From positions 1 to 64,000 of the forward strand of contig CAMJWT010000007.1 in the NCBI GenBank assembly GCA_946409545.1: DNA of 64,000 nucleotides. Direction: 5' to 3'. The notes under the pieces were generated by a model, which had not been told where the DNA came from, made no database searches, and worked only from the letters and a program-made list of their open reading frames with translations. Both the position numbers and the translations under genes were made by a program. This DNA is from RUG12783 sp946409545. Its GTDB lineage: Bacteria > Bacillota_I > Bacilli_A > RF39 > UBA660. This document shows, piece after piece, positions 8,784 through 16,665 of this stretch. Position 1 is the stretch's first letter, and every line of letters starts with the position of its first letter.

Positions 8784-8810
8784 AAAAACAGGATATTTAA
8801 TCCTGTTTTT
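8784..8810. terminator. Bidirectional terminator between convergent genes
   Basis: AAAAACAGGAT...ATCCTGTTTTT is symmetric, with A-run and T-run on both sides. It can end the aspartate kinase transcript and the opposing gene at 8809-9741. Confidence 0.8.
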
Positions 8811-9741
8811 ATTTTGTATTTTCTTTTGGTTTTAACATAGTTGCTAAGAATTCGAATGTTTCTATATCACTTGATAATAGATTTGTTAAGAATGTTTCTT
8901 TTGTTGTTCCAATACTTGTTTCATCATTCATATCGATATATTTCTTATTAGTTAAATATTTTGATTTAATTATTTGAGATATTGTATATAATGTTTGTTT
9001 TTTATCTTCAAGTAATTTAGATTCTATTTGATGTATTCCTGGATCTTCATATAGTCTATACATACGACTTTCATATTCAGAATCATAACAAATACGACGA
9101 TATTCATCAGCTGTTAAGTAATAAATACGATTATCTATAATAACATATAATCCTTGAGGATATAATTCAGTAGCAGATTGAACTTTAGATCTTAATGTTT
9201 CGATAAAACCAGTTAATTCTTCTTCATCAAGAAGATCTATGAAATCATTTTCTTCAATATCATCACCATGATTAGCAAATTCATCAACATATCTTTTACA
9301 ATTTGGCATATTGCATGTAATGCCATTATAATAAGCATCAGTAAAATCTTCATCTCTTTTTAAATCGACAATAAGACCAGTTATAGATCCTTTTTTAACA
9401 GTTATAATTTTGTCAGTTTGTAATTCTTCAGCAATATAACCATCGATTTTTACTTTTCCATTATTAGCAAATGTTACACGTTCATTAAAATTATCAAAAA
9501 GATCATCCATTGAAATATCGTCTGCTAAAAGATCATCAACGTCTACATAATCAATTGGATCATAATCTAATGATTCGCCATCTAATTTTGCAATACTAAC
9601 TTCTGATGTATAAATTGTATCTCCTCTGTTTTCCGTTGTAACTGTGTATCTTTTTTTTCCGTCTGCTTGCGTAAAACTTTGACAAGAATTTTTAACTTGT
9701 CTATTACATTTATCAAGCAAGTTGTTGTAAATGTTTTCCAT
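8809..9741 (-). CDS. Hypothetical acidic protein, 310 residues
   Basis: Not recognised. Soluble, very acidic (runs such as DYVDVDDLLADD and EENDFIDLLDEEE), no signal peptide or membrane segment. It is one of only two minus-strand genes in the window. The start at 9741 is chosen because the minus strand reads GGGGG shortly before that ATG; the reading frame stays open upstream to 9798, but that part contains the promoter. On the minus strand the promoter is TTGACT-17-TACAAT with an extended TGG. Confidence 0.55.
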   Translation of the reverse strand: MENIYNNLLDKCNRQVKNSCQSFTQADGKKRYTVTTENRGDTIYTSEVSIAKLDGESLDYDPIDYVDVDDLLADDISMDDLFDNFNERVTFANNGKVKIDGYIAEELQTDKIITVKKGSITGLIVDLKRDEDFTDAYYNGITCNMPNCKRYVDEFANHGDDIEENDFIDLLDEEELTGFIETLRSKVQSATELYPQGLYVIIDNRIYYLTADEYRRICYDSEYESRMYRLYEDPGIHQIESKLLEDKKQTLYTISQIIKSKYLTNKKYIDMNDETSIGTTKETFLTNLLSSDIETFEFLATMLKPKENTK

Positions 9742-9756
9742 ATTTTTTCCCCCATT

Positions 9757-9796
9757 AAATAACTCGCATATTGTACCAAATAATTGATAAAAAGTC
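9757..9796 (-). promoter_or_regulatory. Minus-strand promoter TTGACT-17-TACAAT
   Basis: Reading the minus strand from about 9796 to 9760: TTGACT, 17 bases, TACAAT with TGG just before it. It lies back-to-back with the plus-strand TGATATAAT near 9814-9822, so this is a compact divergent promoter region. Confidence 0.65.
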
Positions 9797-9844
9797 AAAA
9801 GTGAAAACCATTATGATATAATATAACTAGAATAGGAATCAAAT

Positions 9845-10177
9845 ATGAAGTATTTACTTTTATATAAAATAGATCAATTAAGTAAAGATGTTTTGTTAAA
9901 ATCTTATCTAGATGATGGATTTGAAATAATATCTGATATTGATAACAATATAATATTAAGAAAAAATAGTATTCCAATTATTGATGAAGATATATATATC
10001 AAGATTATTAATTCTTATTTAAAAAGAAGTGAGATGTTTAAAGAAATAAGGGGAAAGATAATTGATTTTACCCCTGCTTTTAAATATGCAAGTAGTAAGA
10101 ATGGATATAATAAATTTGATAATAAATTTGAGTGGTATATTAAAAATATAATGATAAATGAAATAATTAATGTTTGA
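9845..10177 (+). CDS. Hypothetical protein, 110 residues
   Basis: Not recognised. Small soluble, Ile/Lys/Asn-rich protein without a signal peptide. An extended -10 (TGATATAAT) about 25 bases upstream and AGGAA before the ATG support expression. The nudix gene starts 22 bases downstream with its own AAGGTGAT site and no terminator between, so the two form an operon. Confidence 0.5.
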   Translation: MKYLLLYKIDQLSKDVLLKSYLDDGFEIISDIDNNIILRKNSIPIIDEDIYIKIINSYLKRSEMFKEIRGKIIDFTPAFKYASSKNGYNKFDNKFEWYIKNIMINEIINV

Positions 10178-10198
10178 TATTATTAAAAAGGTGATATT

Positions 10199-10708
10199 AT
10201 GAAAGAAATAATTACAAATGATTATAATCTTCAAGAAGAAGATATGACCGAAGCTATAAAAAGAGTCAAAATATTATTAATTAATAGTAATAATGAAATA
10301 TTACTTGGTTATTCTCATAATGAATATCAATTTCCTGGTGGCCATGTTGAAGATGGTGAAAGTTTAATAGATGCTGTTAATAGGGAAGTAGAAGAAGAAA
10401 CAGGAATTATATTAAATATTAAAGAACTAGAACCTTTTGTTTGCTCTTTAGGTTATTATAAAGACTGGCCAGAGCTTGGAAAGAATCGTAAAATAGAGAT
10501 TTATTATTATGAAATTAAGACTGATGAAAAACCTAATTTAGTTAACACAAAATATACAAGTTCTGAAAAAGAAGGCAATTTTGAATTAAGATATATTCCT
10601 ATTGATAATATTGAAAATGAACTTATTAATAATGCTAAAATTTATGAAGATAAACATGGTATTGCAAAAGAAATGTTAGAAGTTTTAAAAGTTTACAAAA
10701 ATAAATAA
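10199..10708 (+). CDS. Nudix hydrolase
   Basis: Hydrolyses a nucleoside diphosphate linked to another moiety; the substrate is not predictable. The Nudix box GGHVEDGESLIDAVNREVEE continuing ETGI (about residues 43-66) keeps the G-x5-E-x7-R-E-x2-E-E-x-G pattern with its metal-binding glutamates. Length 169 residues. Second gene of a two-gene unit with the 110-residue hypothetical protein. Confidence 0.85.
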   Translation: MKEIITNDYNLQEEDMTEAIKRVKILLINSNNEILLGYSHNEYQFPGGHVEDGESLIDAVNREVEEETGIILNIKELEPFVCSLGYYKDWPELGKNRKIEIYYYEIKTDEKPNLVNTKYTSSEKEGNFELRYIPIDNIENELINNAKIYEDKHGIAKEMLEVLKVYKNK

Positions 10709-10730
10709 AGACTAGATTAATCTAGTCTTT
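10707..10730 (+). terminator. Intrinsic terminator
   Basis: AAAGACTAGAT-ta-ATCTAGTCTTT, another variant of the CTAG-core hairpin. Confidence 0.75.
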
Positions 10731-10747
10731 TACTATTAAATTATAAA

Positions 10748-10776
10748 TTGAATGAAGAAAATATATATGTTATAAT
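10748..10776 (+). promoter_or_regulatory. Promoter TTGAAT-17-TATAAT
   Basis: TTGAAT at 10748-10753, 17-base spacer, TATAAT at 10771-10776 with the extended TGT. Transcribes the GDPD/Big2 protein. Confidence 0.7.
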
Positions 10777-10825
10777 TTCATTATAGAATAGTGTGATAAT
10801 AAGAAATATAAAGTGGGTGGAAATA

Positions 10826-13348
10826 GTGAAAAAAATAATATTTTCGATATTTATAATAATGGCCTTTTTTATAGGTATTAATGTATCAGCAGTTCATAAT
10901 GGATGGAATTTAGTAACATGTCCAGGAAGTAGTGATAAATGTTGGTCATATTATTCAAATGGTGTTGAGAAAAAAAGATTGAGTAAAATGGTAATTATTC
11001 ATAGTGGATGGCCTGGAAAACCGGATAATTCATTAGATACTTTAAAAGGCTTAAAAGCGGGTGGATATTATGCATTATCAGCAGATGTACATTTTACTAA
11101 AGATAATATTCCCGTTCTAAGTCATGATTCAACAATTAATAGAATGGCAGGAACAGTTTCTAATCCTTCTGCTAATTTAAATGGATCTAGTCCTATTTAT
11201 ATTAGTTCACTTACTTTAAGCGAAATAAATGCTAAATATGTATTCCCTCGAGATCGAGATGGTGGTTATTTAAAGGAATATGCCAATAATAAAATAACTA
11301 AGTTTGAAGACGCCGTAAAATATTGTCATGATAATGGATTAACAATGGAAGTTGAGTTAAAAGCAGGAGATGGAAAACAAGTAAAAATAGCTTTAGATAT
11401 TGTTAAAAAATATAATATGAATGGTTCTGTTTTATGGACAAGTTTTCATGATTATCTATTTTTTGCAATTAATGATTATACAACCGGTGAATTAATGCAA
11501 TTCTTTGGACCAGATATGACAGATCAACAAGCAAGGACCTTCTATAATAATAATAAGGAAAAATTAGGTGGTCGAAATACATATATTGTATCAAGTGTTG
11601 ATGGAGCTTATGTTGTACCACTTGAGATGAATCAAATATCGCAATATCCTCAAAGCAAATATGTTATAAAAATACAAACACCAGAGCCTCCAAAAACAGT
11701 TGAAGTTACAGGTATAACTCTTTCGGTTACTAATGCTAAAATGAGTGTTGGAAAAAATTTGAACTTAAAATCAAGAATGACTATTACGCCAAGTAATGCT
11801 ACAAATAAAAATGTAACATGGACAAGTAGTAATCCAAATGTTGCTTCAGTAACTAGTGATGGTGTAGTAACTACTAAGGCCGTTGGTACAGCGGTTATAA
11901 CAGTAAAATCTAATAATGGAAAAACTGCAACCTGTAAAATAACAGTAACTGGTGGAACAGTAGAAGTCACTGGTATCAGTCTTTCAACTACTAATGCTAA
12001 AATGAATGTTGGAAAAACATTAAACTTAAAATCAGGAATGACTATTACGCCAAGTAATGCTACTAATAAGACAGTTACCTGGTCAAGTAGCAATTCCGGT
12101 GTAGCAGTAGTAAATGGTGAAGGAGTAGTAACTGCTAAAGCTGTTGGAACAGTAACGATTACTGCTAAAACGAATAATGGAAAAACCGCAACTTGTAAAA
12201 TAACGGTAACTAATAGCCCAATAGAAGTAACCGGTGTTAGTTTTAAAAATAAATCTATAAAAATGAATGTTGGAAAAACATTAAACTTAAAATCAAATGT
12301 CGTTATAACTCCAAGTAATGCTACTAATAAGACTATCACATGGTCAAGTAGCAATCCTAGTGTAGTTCAAGTAACAAATGATGGAGTTGTATCTGCTAAA
12401 GCAATTGGTACAGCTGTTATAACTGTAAGAACTACTAATGGAAAAACCGCAACTACTACAATAACGGTAACTAATAGTCCAATAGAAGTAAAGGGCGTAA
12501 GTCTTGAGATTAAAAGTGCTAAATTAAGTATTGGAAAGACTCTAAATTTAAAATCAAGAATGAAAATTAGCCCAAGTAATGCAACAAATAAAAATGTTAC
12601 CTGGTCAAGTAGTAATTCAAATGTTGCTTCAGTAAATAAAGATGGAGTAGTAACTACTAAGTCTAGTGGAACAGCAATTATTACAGTTAAAACTCATAAT
12701 GGAAAGACGGCAACTTGTAAGATTACGGTAACGAGAGTTGATGATATACATCTAACAATAGTTCCTAATACTATTTATTTACCAATAGATGATGGTACAG
12801 AATATAGTCAAATAAAAATTAATGCTAAAACAACAAATAACGGTTTTGCTGTTTCTGCAACATATGATTGGAGTGAAATAAAAAATAATTATAACGTTGT
12901 AGAGAATGTAAAAAGAGAATCTAATAATAGTGAATCTATTACAATATCAAGTAGAAATGGTGGATCAGCTGATAAATGTAAAAAAGGAACTTATTATGTT
13001 GAAGTTAAATATTCATCAAAAACACTTGCAAATAGTATAAACATTTGTACATATGGTGGCAGGTGGCAAAGAAGTAATGGTGTATATCAATTTGAATCTC
13101 CACAAAAAAATAGAAAAGAAATGTTAAGAAATGAAGGATGCTATGCTTACGAAGATTTAGATCCAAATCAATCTGATAATAATATTTATGTTTATAAGAC
13201 TAGTTATAATAGATGTGGTAGTGATACAAATGATTCAAATTCACCAATGAAATTAGTTATAATCTTGGTTATTACATTCTTTGTAATATTTGGATTGCAA
13301 CTTCTTATCACTAATCATAAAAAAGAAGTAAAAAGAATTAAATATTAA
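10826..13348 (+). CDS. Secreted GDPD-like protein with four Big2 Ig domains and membrane anchor
   Basis: 840 residues: signal peptide (MKKIIFSIF...INVSA), then a glycerophosphodiester phosphodiesterase-like TIM-barrel region (about 35-270), four bacterial Ig-like group 2 repeats of about 85 residues, a beta-rich region and a C-terminal membrane helix with a basic tail. GDPD landmarks are H-S-G (usually HRG), DVHFTKDNIPVLSHD and MEVELK. The Glu normally two before the Asp of E-x-D-V is replaced by Ser (LSADV), so catalysis may be altered. GTG 10826 with GGGTGG five bases upstream gives a proper signal peptide; the in-frame GTG at 10793 would add 11 unlikely residues. The protein is tethered outside the cell. 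Confidence 0.75.
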   Translation: MKKIIFSIFIIMAFFIGINVSAVHNGWNLVTCPGSSDKCWSYYSNGVEKKRLSKMVIIHSGWPGKPDNSLDTLKGLKAGGYYALSADVHFTKDNIPVLSHDSTINRMAGTVSNPSANLNGSSPIYISSLTLSEINAKYVFPRDRDGGYLKEYANNKITKFEDAVKYCHDNGLTMEVELKAGDGKQVKIALDIVKKYNMNGSVLWTSFHDYLFFAINDYTTGELMQFFGPDMTDQQARTFYNNNKEKLGGRNTYIVSSVDGAYVVPLEMNQISQYPQSKYVIKIQTPEPPKTVEVTGITLSVTNAKMSVGKNLNLKSRMTITPSNATNKNVTWTSSNPNVASVTSDGVVTTKAVGTAVITVKSNNGKTATCKITVTGGTVEVTGISLSTTNAKMNVGKTLNLKSGMTITPSNATNKTVTWSSSNSGVAVVNGEGVVTAKAVGTVTITAKTNNGKTATCKITVTNSPIEVTGVSFKNKSIKMNVGKTLNLKSNVVITPSNATNKTITWSSSNPSVVQVTNDGVVSAKAIGTAVITVRTTNGKTATTTITVTNSPIEVKGVSLEIKSAKLSIGKTLNLKSRMKISPSNATNKNVTWSSSNSNVASVNKDGVVTTKSSGTAIITVKTHNGKTATCKITVTRVDDIHLTIVPNTIYLPIDDGTEYSQIKINAKTTNNGFAVSATYDWSEIKNNYNVVENVKRESNNSESITISSRNGGSADKCKKGTYYVEVKYSSKTLANSINICTYGGRWQRSNGVYQFESPQKNRKEMLRNEGCYAYEDLDPNQSDNNIYVYKTSYNRCGSDTNDSNSPMKLVIILVITFFVIFGLQLLITNHKKEVKRIKY
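11700..12735 (+). repeat. Four Big2 Ig-like domain repeats
   Basis: Four units of about 255 bases, each encoding V-x-G-[IV]-[ST]-L..., T-I-T-P-S-N-A-T-N-K-x-[VI]-T-W, a D/E-G-V-V-[ST]-[TA]-K turn and G-K-T-A-T-C-K-I-T-V. They are close enough in DNA to suggest recent duplication. Confidence 0.85.
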
Positions 13349-13366
13349 TTTATTTAATTCTTTTTT
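13331..13366 (+). terminator. Intrinsic terminator overlapping gene end
   Basis: AAAAGAATTAAATA / TATTTAATTCTTTT with a six-base loop holding the stop codon, followed by T-run. Confidence 0.75.
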
Positions 13367-13381
13367 GTTAAAACTCAATTC

Positions 13382-13410
13382 TTGAAAAAAAAGAGAAAAT
13401 GTGGTATAAT
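13382..13410 (+). promoter_or_regulatory. Promoter TTGAAA-17-TATAAT of the Mn riboswitch transcript
   Basis: TTGAAA at 13382-13387, 17 bases, TATAAT at 13405-13410 with extended TGG. Places the transcript start just before the aptamer. Confidence 0.75.
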
Positions 13411-13420
13411 ATATACTCGT

Positions 13421-13524
13421 TTAAGGGGAGTAGCTTAATATATATTTCGTCAAAACGATATTTATCCGGAATATATAAATTTCTGATTTGCAAGACCTTT
13501 ATGAAATAATCATAAGGTCTTTTA
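13421..13524 (+). promoter_or_regulatory. yybP-ykoY (manganese) riboswitch with terminator
   Basis: The leader holds the two conserved internal-loop strands of the yybP-ykoY family: AAGGGGAGTAGC (13423-13434) at the 5' side and TTGCAAGACCTTT (13488-13500) at the 3' side, with two hairpins between. The strand GCAAGACCTT also forms the 5' arm of a terminator (AAGACCTTTATGA / TCATAAGGTCTT, 13492-13521, then T4). Aptamer and terminator are thus mutually exclusive. As known for the family, Mn2+ binding would stabilise the aptamer and switch transcription on. The controlled gene is the charged protein at 13554. Confidence 0.85.
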
Positions 13525-13553
13525 TACTTTATGAAAAAAAGGAGTGATGAAAA

Positions 13554-14696
13554 ATGGGTGCCTCAACAATATTATTACTTATGGCTGCACAACAACGTAG
13601 ACAACATGAAGAAGACGAAAGAAGACGAAGAAGACAAAGAGAAGAAGAAGAACGTAGAAGAGAAGAAAAAAGACGTAGGGAAGAAGAAGAACATCGTAAA
13701 ATGATTGAACATCGAAAGAATTCACCAGTCTTTTATAATTCAGAAGATTGGCAAGTAAATAGATGTGTTAAAGCTATTAGTATGCAATCTTGTGTTCAAG
13801 ATTTAATTTCATTAATTGATGAAGTAAGACCAAAATTAATTGAAGTTGAAGAAAGAAAATTTGACTCTAAAATATTAGAAGCTGGTTATGAATATGAAGT
13901 ATTAAGAAGAAGTTTAGATAAGGATATTGAAACATTAAAAAACTTAGGAATTTCTATAAATGGTTCACAATATGAATTATCAAGACTTACTCCTATTGAT
14001 ACTTTAGTAGCAAAACCATCTCAAACTACCGAATCTTTTGGAAGTACTTTTACAATTATGGGTGGACCACCTATCGAATTAAATCCAAGTATTTTGTCTA
14101 GTGAAGATTATTACGAAAGAAGATATCAAGAATCAGAACCTGAAACTATTGAAAAAGAATTTACAGAACTTAATTTAAAAATGAAAAAATATCATAAGTT
14201 TGGAAAATATTTAAGATTTTTATTAAAAACTAAAAAGTATTTAGCATTAGAAGATCGTTCTGAGATATTAACTTCTAGACAAGAAAAATGTGAATTAAGA
14301 AAAAAAGAAATGCAAAGTTTCAAATCATTAACTAAAGAACAATTATTAGTAATTAAATCTTATTTTGAACATTTAAATCAATTATCAAATATTAGTACAA
14401 AAATAGGTAGTTTATTTACTCAAAAAGCTTATGTAAGATATGAAAGTAATATGAGTATCTATGATTTATCTCTTAAAGAAATTATGTCTAATAATAACTA
14501 TAGTGAATTAGTATCTCAAGTTCATGAATATATTAGTAATATTATCTCTAATGATCCAAAAACAATGAAAGAAGCTTATGAATTAGTTAAAGGAGAATAT
14601 CCAGTTGCTGTTAGTCGAAGATCTATTTTGGATTTAATTATTACTAATATGAAAGATTATCAAAAAGATGGTAATAAAGAATTAAAGCTTAGCTAG
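13554..14696 (+). CDS. Mn-riboswitch-controlled charged coiled-coil protein, unknown
   Basis: Not recognised. 380 residues. A short hydrophobic start (M-G-A-S-T-I-L-L-L-M-A) is followed by about 38 residues almost entirely of Arg, Glu and Lys (about 14-52), a likely single long helix or coiled coil. The rest is helical and soluble-looking. No transporter-like membrane segments are present, unlike the usual targets of this riboswitch (TerC, MntP, P-type ATPases). AAAGGAG precedes ATG 13554. The abundant acidic side chains could bind divalent metal, but no specific metal site is evident, so a role in Mn homeostasis rests only on the leader. Confidence 0.6.
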   Translation: MGASTILLLMAAQQRRQHEEDERRRRRQREEEERRREEKRRREEEEHRKMIEHRKNSPVFYNSEDWQVNRCVKAISMQSCVQDLISLIDEVRPKLIEVEERKFDSKILEAGYEYEVLRRSLDKDIETLKNLGISINGSQYELSRLTPIDTLVAKPSQTTESFGSTFTIMGGPPIELNPSILSSEDYYERRYQESEPETIEKEFTELNLKMKKYHKFGKYLRFLLKTKKYLALEDRSEILTSRQEKCELRKKEMQSFKSLTKEQLLVIKSYFEHLNQLSNISTKIGSLFTQKAYVRYESNMSIYDLSLKEIMSNNNYSELVSQVHEYISNIISNDPKTMKEAYELVKGEYPVAVSRRSILDLIITNMKDYQKDGNKELKLS

Positions 14697-14699
14697 AAT

Positions 14700-14728
14700 T
14701 TGACTAAAACCCGTTTTTTTGGTATAAT
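14700..14728 (+). promoter_or_regulatory. Promoter TTGACT-17-TATAAT
   Basis: TTGACT at 14700-14705, 17-base spacer, TATAAT at 14723-14728 with extended TGG. Starts the long leader of the ABC transporter gene. Confidence 0.75.
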
Positions 14729-14732
14729 TACA

Positions 14733-14880
14733 GCGTAATAAATCAATTAGTTATTCGCGTTTTATTACATATGATGGTTAATAATGATGAGAACCGAAGA
14801 ATCTCCTCATGAATGACAAATCAAGCACAGTAGATTTTTGTGGTGATTTTGCTGTTCATGAAAGGAGGTTCTTTTTTATA
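14733..14880 (+). promoter_or_regulatory. Unidentified structured leader with terminator before ABC transporter
   Basis: About 150 nt of leader with competing pairings. GCGTAATAA (14733-14741) can pair with TTATTCGC or with the following TTTTATTAC. A long terminator forms between AAGAATCTCCTCATGAA (14797-14813) and TTCATGAAAGGAGGTTCTT (14855-14873), followed by T6. AGAACC (14790-14795) can also pair with GGTTCT inside that terminator. Two short open frames exist (ATG 14771, ATG 14809) but neither has a convincing ribosome binding site. I do not recognise a known riboswitch class; it may be an attenuator for an efflux-type transporter. Confidence 0.6.
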
Positions 14881-14913
14881 TACCACAAATAAAAAAAGAA
14901 AGAGGAAATAATT

Positions 14914-16599
14914 ATGAAACTATTTAAAGAAGTAATAAGAAACAATCTTAAAATAATCATTTTTTATGTATTAATAGGAATAACAATAAACTTTTTAAAA
15001 CTATATGGAATAACATATTATCAAAAAATTTTAGATGCGTTTCAATATAAAACATTAACAATTATGCCATTAGTTATTTATGGAATATTATTAGTAGTAT
15101 CAACAATTCTTGGTTATATTGAAAATTATCCAGAGCAACAAGTAAAAAATAAATTATATTTTGACTTTAAGTTACAATCTTTAAAGAAAATGACATCGAT
15201 TGATTATCTAGAATATCAAAAAATAGGAACAGGTAAACTTGCGCAAAAAGTAGAAGATGGAGCAACAGCATCAAGAGATGTTATGGTTGATTTTTGGTTA
15301 AAACTATTTCGTTGGCTTTTACCAACCGCTATCTTTAGTTTGTTCTTTATCTATAGAGTAAAAAAAGAATATGTTTTATTTGTCTTACTAGGTTATGTCT
15401 TAGTTATAATAATTTCAAATTTAATATTAAAAAGATTATACAAGTTAAAAGAAAAAATCTTATTAAATCAAGAATTCTTAAACAAGCATTTAATAAGAGG
15501 TTTCATGGAATTAGTTGTATTTAGAACTAATAAGAAATACAATACAGAAATCAAAGTTACGAATGATGAAATAAGAAACATAGTTAATGGTAAAACAAAG
15601 ATAAAATTAGTACATGAAATGTTCTTTACATCTTTTGAATTAATTGTTAATGCCCTACAAGTTTTAGTTTTAGCTTACGCCGTTTTAAATTCTAATTTAT
15701 CGGTAGGTGCCGTTGTAACTATCATATCACTTCTTGGAAAAGCTTATGAACCAATCGCTATTTTTAATGTTGAATATGTTGATTACAAATTAAACAAAGT
15801 AGCAGTTAACAAATACATTGATTTATTAGAATTGAAAGATGATGAAGCTTTAGAAAAAGGATTAAATTTAAAAAATCTAGATGGCAATGTTGAATTTAAA
15901 AATGTATCTTATGGTTACAATGAAGAAAAAGAAATCATTCATGATTTATCTTTAAAAATAAAAGCAAATTCATCAGTTGCCTTAGTAGGTGAATCAGGAT
16001 CTGGAAAGTCAACAATCATTAAATTAATAATGGGATTAATAAAATACCAAAAAGGAAATATTTTAATTGATGGAAAAGAATTATCAACATTAAATCTAAA
16101 CAGTTATTATGACAATGTAACATATGTATCTCAAGAAGCTCCAATATTTGATGGAACTTTAAGAGAGAATTTAGTGTTTGATAAAAAAATAGATGATGAT
16201 GAAATAATAAAAGTTTTAAAACTTGTTTGTCTTGATACTTTTTATGAAAGATTAGAAAATGGGTTAGAAACCGAATTAGGTGAAAAAGGAATAAGAATGT
16301 CAGGTGGAGAGAGACAACGTGTTGCCCTAGCTCGATTATTTTTTGATAATTCTAAATTAATAATTCTTGATGAAGCAACATCTGCTATGGACAACATAAC
16401 AGAGAAAATAGTAATGGACAACATTATTAATCTATTAAAAGATAAAACAATAATAATTATTGCGCACAGACTTGAAACAATAAAAAATGTTGATATGATA
16501 TTTGTGTTAAAAGATGGAATCATAGAAGAACAAGGAAGTTATGATAATCTTATAAAAAAAGATGGTTATTTTAAAAAACTTTACAAATCAGCTAAATAA
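14914..16599 (+). CDS. ABC half-transporter (fused membrane and ATPase domains)
   Basis: 561 residues. The N-terminal half has about five to six membrane helices of the ABC exporter fold, and the C-terminal half is the nucleotide-binding domain. Walker A is GESGSGKST, the signature MSGGERQRVALAR, Walker B LIILDEATSA and the H-loop AHR. One gene encodes a half-transporter, so it should act as a homodimer; no partner gene is adjacent. The cargo is unknown. The preceding leader with a transcription terminator suggests conditional expression, for example by a drug or a metabolite. GAGGAA precedes the ATG. Confidence 0.85.
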   Translation: MKLFKEVIRNNLKIIIFYVLIGITINFLKLYGITYYQKILDAFQYKTLTIMPLVIYGILLVVSTILGYIENYPEQQVKNKLYFDFKLQSLKKMTSIDYLEYQKIGTGKLAQKVEDGATASRDVMVDFWLKLFRWLLPTAIFSLFFIYRVKKEYVLFVLLGYVLVIIISNLILKRLYKLKEKILLNQEFLNKHLIRGFMELVVFRTNKKYNTEIKVTNDEIRNIVNGKTKIKLVHEMFFTSFELIVNALQVLVLAYAVLNSNLSVGAVVTIISLLGKAYEPIAIFNVEYVDYKLNKVAVNKYIDLLELKDDEALEKGLNLKNLDGNVEFKNVSYGYNEEKEIIHDLSLKIKANSSVALVGESGSGKSTIIKLIMGLIKYQKGNILIDGKELSTLNLNSYYDNVTYVSQEAPIFDGTLRENLVFDKKIDDDEIIKVLKLVCLDTFYERLENGLETELGEKGIRMSGGERQRVALARLFFDNSKLIILDEATSAMDNITEKIVMDNIINLLKDKTIIIIAHRLETIKNVDMIFVLKDGIIEEQGSYDNLIKKDGYFKKLYKSAK

Positions 16600-16610
16600 C
16601 TGATTAATTA

Positions 16611-16647
16611 AAAGATTAGAGAAATCTAGTCTTTTTTGTGGTATAAT
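16611..16647 (+). terminator. Terminator plus extended -10 module
   Basis: AAAGATTAGA-GAAA-TCTAGTCTTT with T-run, then TGGTATAAT at 16639-16647. Confidence 0.85.
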
Positions 16648-16665
16648 CGTAATAGGATATGATAT

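Noticed and set aside
11650..12354. Long open frame on the minus strand (234 codons)
   Set aside because: It is the antisense shadow of the repetitive Big2 domains; low-complexity Val/Leu composition, no binding site, opposite to a clear gene.
14771..14892. Two short frames (ATG 14771 and ATG 14809) in the ABC transporter leader as genes
   Set aside because: No convincing ribosome binding sites; the second runs through the terminator. Kept only as a possible leader-peptide idea.
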